From Isochrysis galbana (lineage: Eukaryota; Haptophyta; Isochrysidales; Isochrysidaceae), in the NCBI GenBank assembly GCA_018136815.1, contig CM030942.1, positions 2,865,546 through 2,929,545 of the forward strand: a DNA stretch of 64,000 nt, in the 5' to 3' direction. This document shows, in pieces, positions 62,466 through 64,000 of the stretch. Position 1 is the stretch's first letter. The number at the start of each line of letters is the position of its first letter. A program made the position numbers and the translations under genes. The notes beneath the pieces were generated by a model that worked only from the letters and a program-made list of their open reading frames with translations, was not told where the DNA came from and did no database searches.

Positions 62466-63718
62466 GCCGTGCCTCATGCTCATGCGCCAAAATATGCAAA
62501 ACATATCCTGCATATTTCTATCTGGGCCTAGTGGATGTTCTCTTGAAGTTGTTCTAGAGCACCAAAGCACCATTCCCTCAAGAGCTTCGTTGTTTTGCTC
62601 GCGCAACCCTGGTCATCCGGTGGAAACAGGACCTGTCCTACGAATGCAAGAAGCCACCAATAATCCATGATGATGAGCTCCTCCCTTAATGCCCTGAGGA
62701 GATGGAATGCAGTTTTTATTGCCCTCTTTGAGACCTTCAGTGATGCCTTAGCTTGGTTCAGAGGTCCAAGAGTCCGTTTTGCTGCTATACTGTCTCCAAA
62801 GGGCTAAAATAAAACTCCTCCGACTTGGGCGCTCCCCGGAAGTGCTGCACCACACACGGCAGGTGGGGCAAAAGTTGGTGAAGACTAGCTCTATAGGCTT
62901 GGCCCTGGGGAGCAGGGAGAGCTAAGCATGTATGGGAGGGGAGAGGGGAAGATGAATTGGTTCAGTTGGTGGGAATCCCAGAAATTTCAACCTAAGCTAT
63001 CCTTGAGGCACAAAGGCCAGAATCCTACGAATGCATGGAAATCGTAGGACGCGGTCCTGCAATGTAGGACGGAACCGGCTGACCGAAATAGATAGATAGG
63101 CTCAGTGCATTAATATCGACATTAGCGCATACGTACATATATGTACGTATGTATGTGTGGTTAGTTGTCTAATATGCGCGCAAAGCGCGCTAAGAAATTT
63201 CGAGCGAAATTCGAGCGAAATTTGGGCCGAGCGCCGAGCCGTCCCGAAAGTTGTAGCAATACTAGCGAAATTTAGCAACGAAATTTGGGTGGGTCGGGCG
63301 CGAAACTCTGGCCGGGCGCCGGGCCCAACCGCTACCCACTTAGTAAGTGGAATAGTAGGGGATAGATGAGAGGGTATTTGTGATAGTGCGCAGGTTCACG
63401 CCCGTACCACGACGCTCCAGCTCCTTCAGTGCAGCAGTTCAGTTGTAGTCCGACTAGTAGTCCCACGCACTCGACAATAATATAACGGCCGGAGGCGACG
63501 AGGCGACGGACGGCACGCCGAGGGGAAGAACCTGCCGCGGGGAGGGGCGAGGGACCGAGGGCACGGCGGGGCAGCGTGGGAGGGCGCGAGGCCAATCTCG
63601 GAGCGAGATCGCGTCCTTTCCCTCGCGGAGCGCAGAGAGACCCCCCACAAGATATCTTGTATCTTGGGACCGGAGAATGTTTTAGACGAATCTTCCTGCC
63701 GACGGCCGAAGAGAGGAG

Positions 63719-63721
<3 letters not shown>

Positions 63722-63760
<39 letters not shown>
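63722..63760. repeat. (GA)n microsatellite
   Basis: About 19 uninterrupted GA units. Confidence 0.95.
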
Positions 63761-63761
<1 letters not shown>

Positions 63762-64000
63762 TCGCAGGGCGACTGCAGAACGAGAAGTCGAAGTCATGCC
63801 GGTTTATTACCTTAAACGAGCCAACAATTGTAGTGACAGCAAAAACAAAATTCGAATCGCAAATTTCGAGACCAAAATCTGCAAACCTGGACTTGAGACC
63901 ATGGGGAATCCGAATCTGTGTGTCTTGTGCGTCAATGGCAACACGGGGAACTGTTCAGTTGTAATTGTGAGCGCGTCCATTACACGAATATTCATGCCTA

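Larger units (their letters stand above)
62230..64000. other. terminal intergenic region with repeats
   Basis: No gene supported. It contains the CATGG-rich module at 62372-62465 (shared with 2566 and 30870), an alternating (TACG/TATG)n patch at 63128-63155, a stretch at 63185-63325 with repeated CGAAATTTG and GAAACTCTGGCCGG that resembles the right end of the 8.36-kb MITE, and a (GA)n tract at 63722-63760. Confidence 0.45.

Noticed and set aside
1-64000. tRNA, rRNA, CRISPR arrays, bacterial operons and ribosome-binding sites
   Set aside because: No cloverleaf with matching A and B boxes, no rRNA-like segments and no spaced direct-repeat array were seen; the intron-rich genes show this is eukaryotic nuclear DNA.

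Overview
This window is nuclear DNA of a eukaryote. Protein-coding genes are split by spliceosomal introns (72 to 307 nt in the well-supported genes, mostly GT-AG, two GC-AG), lie on both strands without operons, and are separated by kilobases of simple repeats and transposon debris. Coding DNA is very GC-rich. Several products carry an N-terminal signal-like segment followed by a basic or second hydrophobic stretch, as in plastid-targeted proteins of algae with secondary plastids, and one resembles a TIC40-type plastid import co-chaperone. A photosynthetic protist fits; GC-AG introns and GC content make a haptophyte attractive, but this is inference.

Genes by region. 0.86-2.2 kb: F-box/HEAT-like protein (+). 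3.4-4.8 kb: four-exon phosphoglycolate/4-nitrophenyl phosphatase of the HAD family (-). 6.9-8.1 kb: TMEM53/DUF829 alpha/beta-hydrolase-like protein (-). 11.8-12.4 kb: small two-signal protein, with a diverged inverted paralogue at 40.2-40.7 kb. 13.4-14.4 kb: CPBP (CAAX-type) membrane protease (+). 20-25.1 kb: kinesin-14-type motor with a long Ala/Glu-rich coiled coil and six 102-bp tandem repeats (+). 28.1-29.1 kb: four-exon organellar ribosomal protein uL18 (-). 33.9-36.8 kb: single-pass membrane protein whose ectodomain is built of GAVT/KLADG-type repeats (+). 42.7-44.3 kb: unrecognised multi-exon protein (+). 47.4-49.5 kb: six-exon OGFOD2-like 2-oxoglutarate/Fe(II) dioxygenase (+). 49.9-50.4 kb: small signal-plus-TM protein (-). 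55.7-59.4 kb: thirteen-exon DUF3422 protein (+), a family best known from bacteria. 61.2-62.2 kb: three-exon SAP-like plus Sti1/TIC40-like protein (+).

Mobile DNA fills most of the rest. Pieces of non-LTR retrotransposons are scattered as separate modules: 5-prime/ORF1 segments (9.5, 27.6, 39.0, 45.0 kb), an AP-endonuclease domain (38.0-38.6 kb), an ORF2 C-terminus with zf-RVT finger (26.0-27.2 kb) and 3-prime ends (10.1, 31.6, 59.7 kb). There is a broken Ty3/gypsy-like integrase (33.2-33.65 kb), a 512-bp MITE with terminal inverted repeats and a perfect 8-bp target duplication (8.35-8.87 kb), a TAGTC-rich foldback element (31.7-32.7 kb) and several unnamed dispersed families.

The most unusual object is a 1.84-kb unit at 25682-27517: two roughly 355-bp inverted repeats enclosing an intact 379-codon ORF that looks like the C-terminal part of a LINE ORF2. 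No rRNA, tRNA, CRISPR or prokaryote-type operon was seen. The genes are functionally unrelated; nothing suggests a gene cluster acting together. Exon models were built by eye from splice motifs, reading phase and remembered family patterns.
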